Assembly: GCA_002346545.1 (NCBI GenBank)
Contig: DEAA01000027.1
Coordinates: 1-64,000, forward strand
Source of the DNA: Acidobacteria bacterium UBA2994
GTDB taxonomy: Bacteria > Acidobacteriota > Vicinamibacteria > Vicinamibacterales > UBA8438
Length of the DNA stretch: 64,000 bases
Direction: 5' to 3'
In this document: positions 39,050 through 47,609 of the stretch, one piece after another
Numbering within the stretch: position 1 is the stretch's first letter
Layout of the letters: every line of letters starts with the position of its first letter
Translations under genes and position numbers: made by a program
Notes under the pieces: generated by a model
Seen by the model: only the letters and a program-made list of their open reading frames with translations
Told to the model about the DNA's origin: nothing
Database searches by the model: none

Positions 39050-40842
39050 GCGACCGTCCTTCGAAGATCACGCGACTGTCGACAGAGCTCGCCAACCAGA
39101 TCGCGGCGGGGGAGGTCGTGGAGCGGCCCGCCTCGGTGGTCAAGGAGCTCGTCGAGAATGCTATCGACGCCGGCGCGCGCCGCATCGCGGTCGCCGTCGA
39201 ACTAGGGGGCAAGCGGCTGATCCGGGTGGAGGATGACGGCGAGGGGATGACCGCTGAGGAGGCGGCCCTCGCACTCGAGCGTCACGCGACGAGCAAGATC
39301 CGCCGGCTCGAAGACTTGGCCGCCATCTCTACCTTGGGCTTCCGGGGCGAGGCGCTCCCCAGCATCGCCTCGGTGTCGAATCTGCTTCTGCGCACCCGCC
39401 CTCGCGGCGCCGACAGAGGAGTCGAGATCCGGGTCTCGGCAGGAGTGACTACGGCCACCCGTGAGGTAGGTGCATCGGAGGGGACGACGATCGAGGTGAT
39501 CGACCTCTTCTGCAACGTCCCCGCCCGCCGGAAGTTCCTTAAGTCGGATGGGGCCGAAACCACCCAGATCTCCAGGCTGATGACGCAGCTTGCGCTCGGT
39601 TACCCAGAGGTCGGTTTCACCCTCGCGAGTGGAAGCCGCCGCTTGCTGCAGTGTCCGTCGGCGACCGAGCTTGATGAGCGGCTTTTTCAACTCTACAAAT
39701 CGCGGGACCATTTGGTCGAGGTGCAGAAGACCGCGGCGGGTGTGTCGGTGCGCGGCTTTGCGGCGGGGTTGGCCGGGCAGGGTCACGGGCCGGTCAGGGG
39801 ACCGCAGAATCTGTTCGTGAATGGTCGCGCCGTCAAGGACCGGACTATCGCGCACGCTATCACCCACGCCTATAGCGCCGCCACCATCAAGGAGCGGAGT
39901 CCGGAGGTGCACCTGTTCTTTGAGCTGCCACCTGATCGCGTCGACGTGAACGTGCATCCGGCCAAGGCCGAGGTTCGATTCCTGGAGCCCTCGCTCGTGC
40001 ACGAGGTACTGCGCCGGGCACTGGGCGACGCCCTGGCCGACAGCCCGGCTCCGGAGGTTGCGCTGGAGGCCGCTCCCACCAGGGCGCCGGGCCCGGCCGC
40101 GGAGGCGTCGCCCGGGCCGTGGACGCAGCCTGTCGCTGTGCTGGCCGACACCGCGACGTCAACCGACGGTCCGGGATCTACTGGATTCGCACCGCCCCAG
40201 TCGCTCACCGATCTGGTACGTGACATGCGGCCGGCGGCTATGGCGCCGGCGCCGGTGCCTACCGGACGATCGATGTTACCGCTCGGCCAGTTCCGCGACA
40301 CGTTCATTATCGCGGTCGATGACGAAGGGATTGCCATCATCGACCAGCACGTCGCTCACGAGCGGGTGTTGTTCGAGCAGGTGATGGAGCGTTTGACCGC
40401 CGGTCCCCTGGAGAGCCAGCGGTTGCTGACGCCGCTGGTGCTGGAGTTGTCCCCGGCCGAGCGACAGGCGCTCGGGCAGCACCAGGTGGCGCTCACGCGT
40501 CTGGGGTTCGAGGTGGAGGAGTTCGGCGGCGACAGTGTGTGCGTGGCGGCGGTGCCGGCGCTCGTGCCGATCGCCGCTTCGGAAGTGACGATTCGTGCGC
40601 TGGCCCTGGACCTCGACGGATTTGAAGAGGGCGGCCCCGTGGACCAGGCGCTCCGTCAGGTGGCGGCGACCACGGCCTGTCACGCGGCCGTCAAGGCGCA
40701 CGACCGTCTCACTCCAGAGAAAATGGTCTACATCCTCGACGAACTGCGTAGGACGGCCCACTCGTCGGTGTGTCCGCACGGTCGACCGGTCGTACTCCGT
40801 CTGTCTCGTCGAGAGATTGAACGCCGCTTCGAGCGGATTTGA
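39046..40842 (+). CDS. mutL: MutL DNA mismatch repair protein, endonuclease type
   Basis: A 598-residue mismatch repair protein. The GHKL ATPase has LANQIAAGEVVERPASVVKE, NAIDAGA and LGFRGEALPSIASV. The C-terminal domain carries DQHVAHERVLFE near residue 433, a variant of the DQHA(X)2E(X)4E nuclease motif, plus TTACHAAVKAHDRL and the zinc-associated CPHGRP near 576, so it should nick DNA itself as in bacteria lacking MutH. A Pro/Ala-rich linker spans about 335-400. Start is a GTG at 39046 overlapping ppdK. Upstream coupling to ppdK is probably only positional. Confidence 0.95.
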
Positions 40843-40927
40843 GGGTAGCTGCCGGCTGTATTAGGGCACGGAGCCTGGACCGATCCGGTGGGGCCGGGCA
40901 TGGCTAATGGGTCGAGAAGGACGCCAC

Positions 40928-41206
40928 ATGGTCCCGACGGCCACCCCATCAGTCGCAGGCCGAAGGGTCCGGACCTGCCGCGGTGTCGTCACCGGCGACG
41001 CGATCGTTGGTGCCAACATCTTCAGGGACCTCCTCGCGAAGATCCGCGGCATCGTCGCGGACAGGTCGGGCGCCTACGGAACGGAACCGCAACGCGCCCG
41101 CCAGATCGCGTTCGGCGAGTTCAGGGAAGAAGCCATGCGACTCGGCGGCGACTCGGTGGTCGGTATCGATCTGGACTACGAGGTGGTGAGGGTGAGCCTC
41201 GAGTAG
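40928..41206 (+). CDS. YbjQ/UPF0145 (DUF74) family protein, C-terminally shortened
   Basis: A 92-residue protein matching the YbjQ/DUF74 family from GVVTGDAIVGANIFRDLLAK through GDSVVGIDLDYEVV. Family members form pentameric rings and are sometimes called heavy-metal-binding, without firm evidence. It ends SLE immediately where homologues continue with about ten residues (…MVSVSGTAV), and no other frame restores them, so the last strand is missing. An ATG at 40907 is an alternative start. Convergent with the small membrane protein and rarA. Confidence 0.75.
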   Translation: MVPTATPSVAGRRVRTCRGVVTGDAIVGANIFRDLLAKIRGIVADRSGAYGTEPQRARQIAFGEFREEAMRLGGDSVVGIDLDYEVVRVSLE

Positions 41207-41231
41207 GTCTCGCGGTTTGGTCGCTGTCTTG

Positions 41232-41402
41232 TTAGCCGCTCGTGCGCTTGACGATCAGGTGCCCCACGATGAACACGGCCACCCCGAATCCAAAGATCCG
41301 CGGGCTGGGGCCCATTGGCCCTGCGATCAGGATCGCCTCGAGAAGCGCCGCCATCCCCAGCAGCTGCAGTCCGCGACCGACGTAGTAGAGCGTTCCGGGC
41401 AT
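41232..41402 (-). CDS. small membrane protein downstream of rarA
   Basis: A 56-residue protein with two predicted transmembrane segments (LQLLGMAALLEAILIAG and RIFGFGVAVFIVGHLIV) separated by a short loop. It begins at ATG 41402, two bases beyond the rarA stop, so it is translated from the same message. Codon usage is like the neighbours. No known family recognised with confidence. Confidence 0.6.
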   Translation of the reverse strand: MPGTLYYVGRGLQLLGMAALLEAILIAGPMGPSPRIFGFGVAVFIVGHLIVKRTSG

Positions 41403-41404
41403 GC

Positions 41405-42799
41405 CTACGGATCCGACGGTTGTGGGTCCGGCATATCTCGTTGTCCTGCGGTCCGCCGCTTCGCCTTGAGGTCGCGCCACGCGTCGAGTCGTCGTCCCAG
41501 TTCCCGTTCGAAGCCTCTGGTCGTCGGCGTGTAGTAGCGGGTGCCCGCGACCGACGGCGGGAGGCAGTCCATGGGGGCGACCGCATTCGGCTCGTCGTGG
41601 GCGTAGCGGTAGCCCTTCCCGTAGTCTAGCTGCTTCATTAGTCGAGTTGGCGCGTTGCGTAAGTGGAGGGGCACTGGGTCCGCGGACTCGCGATGGGCGT
41701 CGGTAGCAGCCTTGTTGTACGCAGTGTAGACCGCGTTGCTCTTGGGCGCAGAGGCCAGATAGATGGCCGCCTGCGCCAGCACGGTGTTGCCCTCCGGCAT
41801 GCCGACGAAGTGTACCGCCTCTTTTGCCGCCACGGCCACGGTCAGGGCCTGGGGGTCCGCGTTACCGACATCCTCGGATGCGAAGCGGACCAGCCGCCGA
41901 GCGATGTAGAGCGGATCTTCTCCTGCTTCCACCATCCGAGCGAGCCAGTACACGGCGGCGTCGGGGTCGCTGTTGCGCAGCGACTTGTGGAGCGCCGAGA
42001 TGAGGTTGTAGTGCTCTTCCCCGGTCTTGTCATACAGCAGCGCCCGTCTCTGTGTGACCTCGGACAGGAGTGTTAGGTCGAGGTGTGCCTCGTGGTCGGA
42101 GGTCGGGTGCGGGGCCGCCGCGGCAGACGCGCCGAGCTCCAATAGGTTGAGGGCGACGCGAGCATCGCCATTGGCGTGTGTCGCGATTGCTGTGAGCGCC
42201 TCTTCGTCGACCCGGAGTGGTGCCTTTCCGAGGCCGCGTTCCTCATCCGCTAGCGCCCTTCGGAGGAGCGTGATGACTGCCTCGGCGTTCAGCGGCTCCA
42301 GGACGTACACCTGAGACCGGGAGAGGAGCGCCGCGTTCACCTCGAAGGAGGGGTTCTCGGTAGTGGCTCCCACCAGGGCAATGTCGCCTGCTTCGACGCG
42401 CGGGAGGAACGCGTCCTGTTGGGCCTTGTTGAAGCGATGGATCTCGTCGATAAACAGAATGGTTCGTCGCGAGCCGAGGTGGCGAGCCTGCTCGGCCTCG
42501 GCCATTACCGCTCGGATCTCCTTGATGCCGGAGAGGACAGCGCTGAACGCCACGAACTTGGACGCGGTCGTCGCCGCGATTAGCCGGGCAAGCGTCGTCT
42601 TGCCGCTACCTGGCGGTCCCCACAGGATGATCGACTGCAGCGTATCTCGCTCGATGGCTTGCCGTAGGGGGCGGTCGGGGCCCAGGAGTTGCTCTTGACC
42701 GACCAGCTCGTCGAAGTGGCGTGGGCGCATCCGGTCCGCCAATGGACCGTCGCTGGGTGGCCGGGTCATGGTCGGGTCGTCGAAGAGCGAGCCACTCAT
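41405..42799 (-). CDS. rarA: RarA (MgsA) replication-associated recombination AAA+ ATPase
   Basis: A 464-residue AAA+ protein related to clamp loaders, acting at stalled forks. N-terminal [20 protein letters not shown], Walker [16 protein letters not shown], Walker [21 protein letters not shown] and sensor 1 [12 protein letters not shown] are clear. The C-terminal tetramerisation part contains [20 protein letters not shown] and YKYPHD-like [12 protein letters not shown]. The start ATGA overlaps the end of the rRNA methyltransferase gene, so the two form an operon with the small membrane protein. Confidence 0.95.
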   Translation of the reverse strand: MSGSLFDDPTMTRPPSDGPLADRMRPRHFDELVGQEQLLGPDRPLRQAIERDTLQSIILWGPPGSGKTTLARLIAATTASKFVAFSAVLSGIKEIRAVMAEAEQARHLGSRRTILFIDEIHRFNKAQQDAFLPRVEAGDIALVGATTENPSFEVNAALLSRSQVYVLEPLNAEAVITLLRRALADEERGLGKAPLRVDEEALTAIATHANGDARVALNLLELGASAAAAPHPTSDHEAHLDLTLLSEVTQRRALLYDKTGEEHYNLISALHKSLRNSDPDAAVYWLARMVEAGEDPLYIARRLVRFASEDVGNADPQALTVAVAAKEAVHFVGMPEGNTVLAQAAIYLASAPKSNAVYTAYNKAATDAHRESADPVPLHLRNAPTRLMKQLDYGKGYRYAHDEPNAVAPMDCLPPSVAGTRYYTPTTRGFERELGRRLDAWRDLKAKRRTAGQRDMPDPQPSDP

Positions 42800-43599
42800 C
42801 GGGTGTCCACCGGTCTGGCGCTCCGCTGTCGAGCTGCCTCGTAGATCACGAGCGCCGAGGCGACCGCCAAGTTCAGTGATTCGACCGGTGGGCGCATAGG
42901 GATCGAGATCCGTTCATCCGCCTTTCCCACGGTGTCCTGGTCGAACCCGCCCTCGCCGCCAAAACAGAGCAGGGTCGGTCGCGCGAGGTCGGCTTGGGTG
43001 ATCGGCGTGCCGCCTCGCGGCACCGCGGCCAGGGTACGGAGTGGTCTAGCGCTCGCGGCTACCGACAGCGTCGCGATATCCCGGGTGCGGGCGATCGGCA
43101 CCCGTAGCGTGCTGCCCATCGCTCCTCGCAACGCCTTCCACCCAAACGGGTCCGCTCCGCCGACGGTTACCACGCCGGTAGCGCCGCCAGCTTCCACGGC
43201 GCGAATCACGGCGCCGGTGTTCCCGGGATCCTGGACGCCGACGAGCGCGACGACGAGTGGCGTGACGCCCGCTAGGGCGATCTCAAGGGTCACCGCAGGT
43301 CGGTCCGCCAGCGCGAGCAGGCCGCTCGGGCTGTCAGCCGGGCTAGCGGCTGCCATGACGGGGACTGGCACCTGGACCACCCGGGTGACCCGTTCGAGGT
43401 GCTGTAGCCGTCCGGCGCTGTCTGCGTCCTTGGTCGTTTCAGCCGTGACGAGCACGAGCTCGAGCGGTAGCTCGGCGGCCAACGCTTCATCGACGAGATG
43501 CCGACCTTCGAGCAGCATAGGACCGTCCGGCCCGTTCGTGCGGGCGGCGTCGCGGCATCGGGTTACGATCGGGTTACGGCGACTGGTGATGATCTCCAA
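42796..43599 (-). CDS. TrmH/SpoU-family 2'-O-methyltransferase (RlmB-like)
   Basis: A SPOUT-fold RNA 2'-O-ribose methyltransferase, 267 residues. An N-terminal substrate-binding domain begins ITSRRNPIVTRCRDAA and has MLLEGRHLVDEAL. The SPOUT knot contains VQDPGNTGAVIRAVEAGGA, FGGEGGFDQD and IPMRPPVESLNLAVASALVI, the three SpoU motifs. The TTG at 43599 aligns with homologue starts; an ATG at 43686 (296 residues) is an alternative but lacks a ribosome-binding site and would reach into the greA promoter. The target rRNA or tRNA nucleotide is uncertain. Confidence 0.88.
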   Translation of the reverse strand: MEIITSRRNPIVTRCRDAARTNGPDGPMLLEGRHLVDEALAAELPLELVLVTAETTKDADSAGRLQHLERVTRVVQVPVPVMAAASPADSPSGLLALADRPAVTLEIALAGVTPLVVALVGVQDPGNTGAVIRAVEAGGATGVVTVGGADPFGWKALRGAMGSTLRVPIARTRDIATLSVAASARPLRTLAAVPRGGTPITQADLARPTLLCFGGEGGFDQDTVGKADERISIPMRPPVESLNLAVASALVIYEAARQRSARPVDTR

Positions 43600-43710
43600 G
43601 GCATTGTCTCGAGCGTGTGTGGCCGCACCTGGTGCAAGACGAGCGGCGACAGAGCAGTGTGCTATGGTAACGGTTTGTCCGGCCATTGTGCGGACACCAG
43701 CGAAACTCTA

Positions 43711-44175
43711 ATGAAGGCTGAATTAGTCAAGCGGTTCGAGGACGAGATCTCCCAGCTGAAGCGGGAGCTCAACAACGAGCTGCCGAAGGAGATCAAGCGG
43801 GCGCGTGAGCTCGGTGACCTTCGGGAGAATGCCGAGTACCAGGCGGCCAAGGAGCGCCAGTCGTTTGTTCAGGCACGCCTTGCCATGCTGCACAAGCGAG
43901 TGGCTGAGTTGTCGCTTATGAATCTTGATCGGATCCCGAACGATAAGGTCGCATTCGGCTCGAAGGTTCACCTGCGGGAGGCTGGCGGCGTCAAAGTCGT
44001 CTACCAGCTCGTGATGCCAGAGGACGCCGACCCCGAGAAGGGCTGGATTTCCACCGCGTCTCCCATTGGCCGCGCCCTTGTGGGGAAAGAAGAAGGTGAC
44101 GAGGTCGAGGTGCCGACGCCCAACGGCACGCGCGAATTCGAGCTCGTGAAGCTCGTGACCATCCACGGCGAGTAA
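43711..44175 (+). CDS. greA: GreA transcription elongation factor
   Basis: A 154-residue factor that stimulates transcript cleavage by backtracked RNA polymerase. The N-terminal coiled coil contains KEIKRARELGDLRENAEYQ with acidic tip residues, and AAKERQSFVQARL follows. The C-terminal FKBP-like domain includes WISTASPIGRALVGKEEGDE. The ATG at 43711 gives the standard N-terminus; a longer frame from 43498 was rejected. A TGTGCTATGGT sequence about 40 bases upstream resembles an extended -10. Confidence 0.95.
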   Translation: MKAELVKRFEDEISQLKRELNNELPKEIKRARELGDLRENAEYQAAKERQSFVQARLAMLHKRVAELSLMNLDRIPNDKVAFGSKVHLREAGGVKVVYQLVMPEDADPEKGWISTASPIGRALVGKEEGDEVEVPTPNGTREFELVKLVTIHGE

Positions 44176-44182
44176 CCATCCG

Positions 44183-45622
44183 GTGACCGCCGAATCGATG
44201 TCGCCCGCGTCGACACCGTCTGTCGAAACCGGCTATTCCCCTCACCGACGCACCGCGCTGGTTTTGAATGGGACCGGTACGGCTGGCGCCTATCACGCCG
44301 GCGTGGTCCGCGCCCTGCATGAAGCGGGCGTGAAGGTCGACCTGGTGGCCGGTCGTGGCATCGGCGTGGTGGGGGCGGCATTCATGTCGGTCGACGGTGC
44401 CGAGCGTCTCTGGGCGTCCGGAGGGCTCTGGGGCGGTTCGAGCGCGCGGCGCCTGTATGGCTGGCGTACCGCGCTGCGGATGGCGGCGTGGGTACTCGCG
44501 GTGACGCTGACCGTGGTGTTGTTGCCGATGGTCGGTGTGGTGGTCGCGGCCGCGGTTTACCCGGTCGCCTACCTGCTGCGTGTCCTTGGTGTCGGCGGGG
44601 ACGTGTGGCTCACCATGGGGTTTGGCCAGTTCGTTGAATGGGTGTTCTCGCCGATGATTCTACCTACCTGGCTCCCTCGGGTGGTTGTGTTGGGGCTTGT
44701 CGTGCTGCTCGGGGTGCTGGCGGCCGCCGCTGTGCGGGTCTGGATACGTGGGGGGCGGCGTCGGCGCACGCGTAGCGGGTTCTGGTGGGCGCTGGCGGGT
44801 ACGCCGCTCGATGTGCTGACCGCACGGGGCTGGCTGGCCGACGGCTTGTGGCAGCTGATGCGTGGAGCCGCGTCCATCGCGCGTCCAGGGCCGACCGATC
44901 TTGGACAGCGATTCACCGATTTGTTGAAGGAGAACCTCGGCCAGCCAGGATTCCGAGAGCTGCTTGTGGTAACCCACGATCTCGACGCTAGACGCGACCT
45001 GGTCTTTTCGTTGCTTGGGGCCGGATACGACCGTCCAGGCGCCGAGCCAGAGGATCGTGTGCTCGAGCGGATCGACCTGGCCGGCGAAGCTCAGCGGCAC
45101 GGGTTCGATGCCCTTGCGGCCGCCCTCAGTCTGCCGGCGCTGACCGAACCCTGGCCGGTCCGCTTTGGATCGCGGACCGTATGGCGTGGCGAGACTCATC
45201 GGTTGTGCGATCGGCCCGGGAGTATCGGTCGCGTGCTGGAGGAGGTGGCTCGGGCCGGTGCCGAGCAGGTGATCTTCGTGTCCGCGTTGGCGCCGCCCGC
45301 CGGCCCCCGCCAGTTGGCACCAACCCGTCGAGACGGGAGAGGACGGTTGGGAGAGGCGCTGGCGACGCTCGAAGCGACGGCCGAGCGGGACGCCCTGCTT
45401 GCTCGGAGGTCACACTTTAAGGCCGCCTTCGAGATTCGTCCCGTCCATAACCCTGTCGGTCCGTTCGACTTCGGCGGCTGCTACGACCCGCGATCCGACC
45501 GTATGCACACTCTGGCCGAATTGCAGGAGCGCGGCTACGATGACGGGCACCAACAGTTCGTCGGGCCGGTGGTAGGGGCTAGCGGAGAGCGGATCGAGTC
45601 GGCGGCGACGTCCCGGCCGTAA
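44183..45622 (+). CDS. Patatin-like membrane protein lacking the catalytic serine
   Basis: A 479-residue protein. The start of a patatin domain is clear: ALVLNGTGTAGAYHAGVVRA with GTGTAG (30-35) in place of the GGGxRG oxyanion loop. The nucleophile elbow GxSxG reads GRGIG (57-61), so the serine is replaced. Two or three transmembrane helices (about residues 98-135 and 160-185) interrupt the fold. The C-terminal third resumes patatin-like sequence, with FDFGGCYDPRSDRMHTL where the Asp of the dyad would lie. It is therefore probably an inactive, membrane-anchored relative with a binding role, or uses different residues. Follows greA by 7 bases and overlaps the convergent DHH gene by 44 bases. 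Confidence 0.7.
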   Translation: MTAESMSPASTPSVETGYSPHRRTALVLNGTGTAGAYHAGVVRALHEAGVKVDLVAGRGIGVVGAAFMSVDGAERLWASGGLWGGSSARRLYGWRTALRMAAWVLAVTLTVVLLPMVGVVVAAAVYPVAYLLRVLGVGGDVWLTMGFGQFVEWVFSPMILPTWLPRVVVLGLVVLLGVLAAAAVRVWIRGGRRRRTRSGFWWALAGTPLDVLTARGWLADGLWQLMRGAASIARPGPTDLGQRFTDLLKENLGQPGFRELLVVTHDLDARRDLVFSLLGAGYDRPGAEPEDRVLERIDLAGEAQRHGFDALAAALSLPALTEPWPVRFGSRTVWRGETHRLCDRPGSIGRVLEEVARAGAEQVIFVSALAPPAGPRQLAPTRRDGRGRLGEALATLEATAERDALLARRSHFKAAFEIRPVHNPVGPFDFGGCYDPRSDRMHTLAELQERGYDDGHQQFVGPVVGASGERIESAATSRP

Positions 45623-47048
45623 TCGGCGTCGCTGCAGCCTGATCTGGCGGAGCGGGTGATCCCACGAAGTTGCGACCTAGATGGTCGAGAATCTCGATGA
45701 TCCGCTTGGGTGCGGTCGTACCGAACTTCTCTGTGAAGCGGACCACTGGCACCACCGCCTTGGCCATTGCGCGGTGGCCTCCCGCACTCCCGACGTCGCC
45801 GAAGTTTTGTTTCACGAACTCACCGGCGTGCCGGGAACTTCCCAGGTTTCGGACCGAGATCACGACGTCACTGTGGACGATCCCGGAAACGATCGACCAC
45901 TTGATCTCCTCGACCTGTAGCAGGAAGTCGGCCACATAGGCGACGAGATCCTCCCGAGCCACTTCGCCCAGGTGCGTCGTGTAGAGCGTCTGCCCAGCCG
46001 CGCCCTGGTGCACGGCATCGGCGATGCAGTTTAGTCGCTCGATGGTCGTCTCGGCCCCCTCCATCTTCCGCACGAGCGCTGCGTTTGCGAGCGGATACAG
46101 GAATCTGAACGCGTCGAGGTCCGGTTCGTGGGTCTGCCGTGACAGAAACAAGGTGTCGGACTTGATTGCGTAAAGCATCGCCGTGGCGGTCCGCTCGGAG
46201 ATGTTTACGTCGATGGCGCGCAGGTGCTCGGTGAGAATCGTGCAGGTTGAGCCGTAATCGGGACGGATGTCCTTGAAGGCTGAGTTGTACCCAGTTCGCT
46301 CAGGATGATGGTCGATCACCAGATCGACCTTGTCGATCAGTCCGCCGAAGTAGTGCGGCTGGACGTCCACCGTGACAATCCGGTCGAAGCTGCCGAGCGA
46401 TTGCCGCTCTAACAGCTCCACGCGGATGTCCAACAGGTTGGCCATCCGTAGGTTCTCTGGCCTCGTCATCCCCTGGAATGTCCCGATGATTGCCGTGGTC
46501 TTGGTACGGTGCAGCAGGTTTCGCATCGCCAATCCGCTGGCTATGGCATCGGGGTCAGGATCATTGTGCAGGAGGATGAGCACTCGGTCGGCGTCGGCGA
46601 GATAGCGTTGATACTGCTCGACCCGAGCTCGGGTCATCGAGCGTTCCAGCCGGACGCCGAGCTCGCCTACAAGCAGGTCGGCGAGCGCCAGGTGGCCGAC
46701 ATCGGCTTCGTGTGGCTTCGCTTCCCGCCGGCGCTTCGGACTCAGCGGATGCCCGACGTCGAGCAGGTAAATCAAGGTGCCACCTGCGTCTCGGATGGTC
46801 TCGATCGTTCGGTGTGGGCTCCGGCGTCCGGTATCTTCCACCAACACACAGGTGCTGGGGTCGACCTTGGCCTTCAGGAAAGTGTCCACCTTCCGCGAGT
46901 CCCCCACACGGACGGTGATGTCGCATTCGCTGAGCCGTCGGGCGAGCAGACGGTCCTCGACGATGAACTCTGTCTCGAAGGAGGAGGGAAGTGCTTTGGC
47001 CAGGATCCGGACAACCGTCTCGTCCTGGCACACCGCGACGCACTTCAT
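45579..47048 (-). CDS. RCK_N-like/DHH-DHHA1 phosphoesterase
   Basis: A 489-residue protein. Residues 1-100 form a Rossmann-like TrkA-N (RCK_N) unit (VAVCQDETVVRILAKALPSS, then CVLVEDTG). Residues ~150-350 are a DHH phosphoesterase with HNDPDPDAIASG (161-172), VTVDVQPHYFG and IDHHPE (245-250), supplying the Mn2+-binding residues. The DHHA1 part ends with GGHRAMAKAVVP. Relatives include NrnA-type nanoRNases/pAp phosphatases and c-di-AMP phosphodiesterases. The RCK-like sensor suggests regulation by a nucleotide or cation. A TATAAT lies about 100 bases upstream, giving a structured leader. Confidence 0.85.
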   Translation of the reverse strand: MKCVAVCQDETVVRILAKALPSSFETEFIVEDRLLARRLSECDITVRVGDSRKVDTFLKAKVDPSTCVLVEDTGRRSPHRTIETIRDAGGTLIYLLDVGHPLSPKRRREAKPHEADVGHLALADLLVGELGVRLERSMTRARVEQYQRYLADADRVLILLHNDPDPDAIASGLAMRNLLHRTKTTAIIGTFQGMTRPENLRMANLLDIRVELLERQSLGSFDRIVTVDVQPHYFGGLIDKVDLVIDHHPERTGYNSAFKDIRPDYGSTCTILTEHLRAIDVNISERTATAMLYAIKSDTLFLSRQTHEPDLDAFRFLYPLANAALVRKMEGAETTIERLNCIADAVHQGAAGQTLYTTHLGEVAREDLVAYVADFLLQVEEIKWSIVSGIVHSDVVISVRNLGSSRHAGEFVKQNFGDVGSAGGHRAMAKAVVPVVRFTEKFGTTAPKRIIEILDHLGRNFVGSPAPPDQAAATPITAGTSPPTRSALR

Positions 47049-47149
47049 GACGTAGTCGTAGCCTTTCGTCTTAGCTCCGGATTCGGCACCAGAGACAGGT
47101 GCCGACCAGCCGCGACAGTTGCACTTTTCGAAAGTCCACCAAGTGCCAG

Positions 47150-47155
47150 ATTATA
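47150..47155 (-). promoter_or_regulatory. -10 box (TATAAT) for the RCK_N-DHH gene
   Basis: TATAAT on the minus strand in the divergent gap. The predicted leader of about 95 bases contains a GGCACC-N7-GGTGCC hairpin near 47085-47103 and a wider GCACTT/AAGTGC inverted repeat near 47121-47146. Confidence 0.4.
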
Positions 47156-47232
47156 CGCCCTGTCCTCAAGGGCGTAGTAGCGATTGTCGTCGCTAGGGTC
47201 TCGCCGTCGATCGGGTAAGATGCCAGCGGTCT

Positions 47233-47556
47233 ATGCTGTCGCTGCCAAGCCGGATCGCCCTCTGTTTCGCCGCACTTGCGGTAGCCTGCGCCGCCGTCGC
47301 CCAGTCTCTGTTTCGGACCGTCGGCCGCATCTGCTTCACGGACACCGCCGACGACCTAGAAGAAATCTACGACAAGGTCGGGGTGGAACTTGCCGACCGT
47401 TATGCGCTCGGTCACGGCTCGTCTGATCCGATCACCGACGGAAGTTGGCGGCGGGTAGAAGTTACCCTCGCCTCCCCGGAGCTTTCAGACCCCCGCATCC
47501 GAGCTCGCGAGGGCTACTTTGTCCCCTGGATCGAGCACGACGAAGACGGTCGGTGA
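47233..47556 (+). CDS. Fragment-like protein with C-terminal end of the acidobacterial VWFA-related family
   Basis: A 107-residue product. Residues 1-25 form a hydrophobic leader ([16 protein letters not shown]). The remainder resembles only the extreme C-terminus of TIGR03436-type acidobacterial VWFA-related proteins: [31 protein letters not shown] and RAREGYFVP. The von Willebrand A domain itself is missing. It may be a remnant after deletion or a small derived secreted protein. The stop overlaps a GTG in the uvrB frame, and a TAAGAT about 13 bases before the ATG could be a -10. Confidence 0.55.
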   Translation: MLSLPSRIALCFAALAVACAAVAQSLFRTVGRICFTDTADDLEEIYDKVGVELADRYALGHGSSDPITDGSWRRVEVTLASPELSDPRIRAREGYFVPWIEHDEDGR

Positions 47557-47609
47557 CAACCCAAAGCCTCAAAGCCCTCGCCGGTCGCCATGAGGCGACC
47601 GGCCACAAG

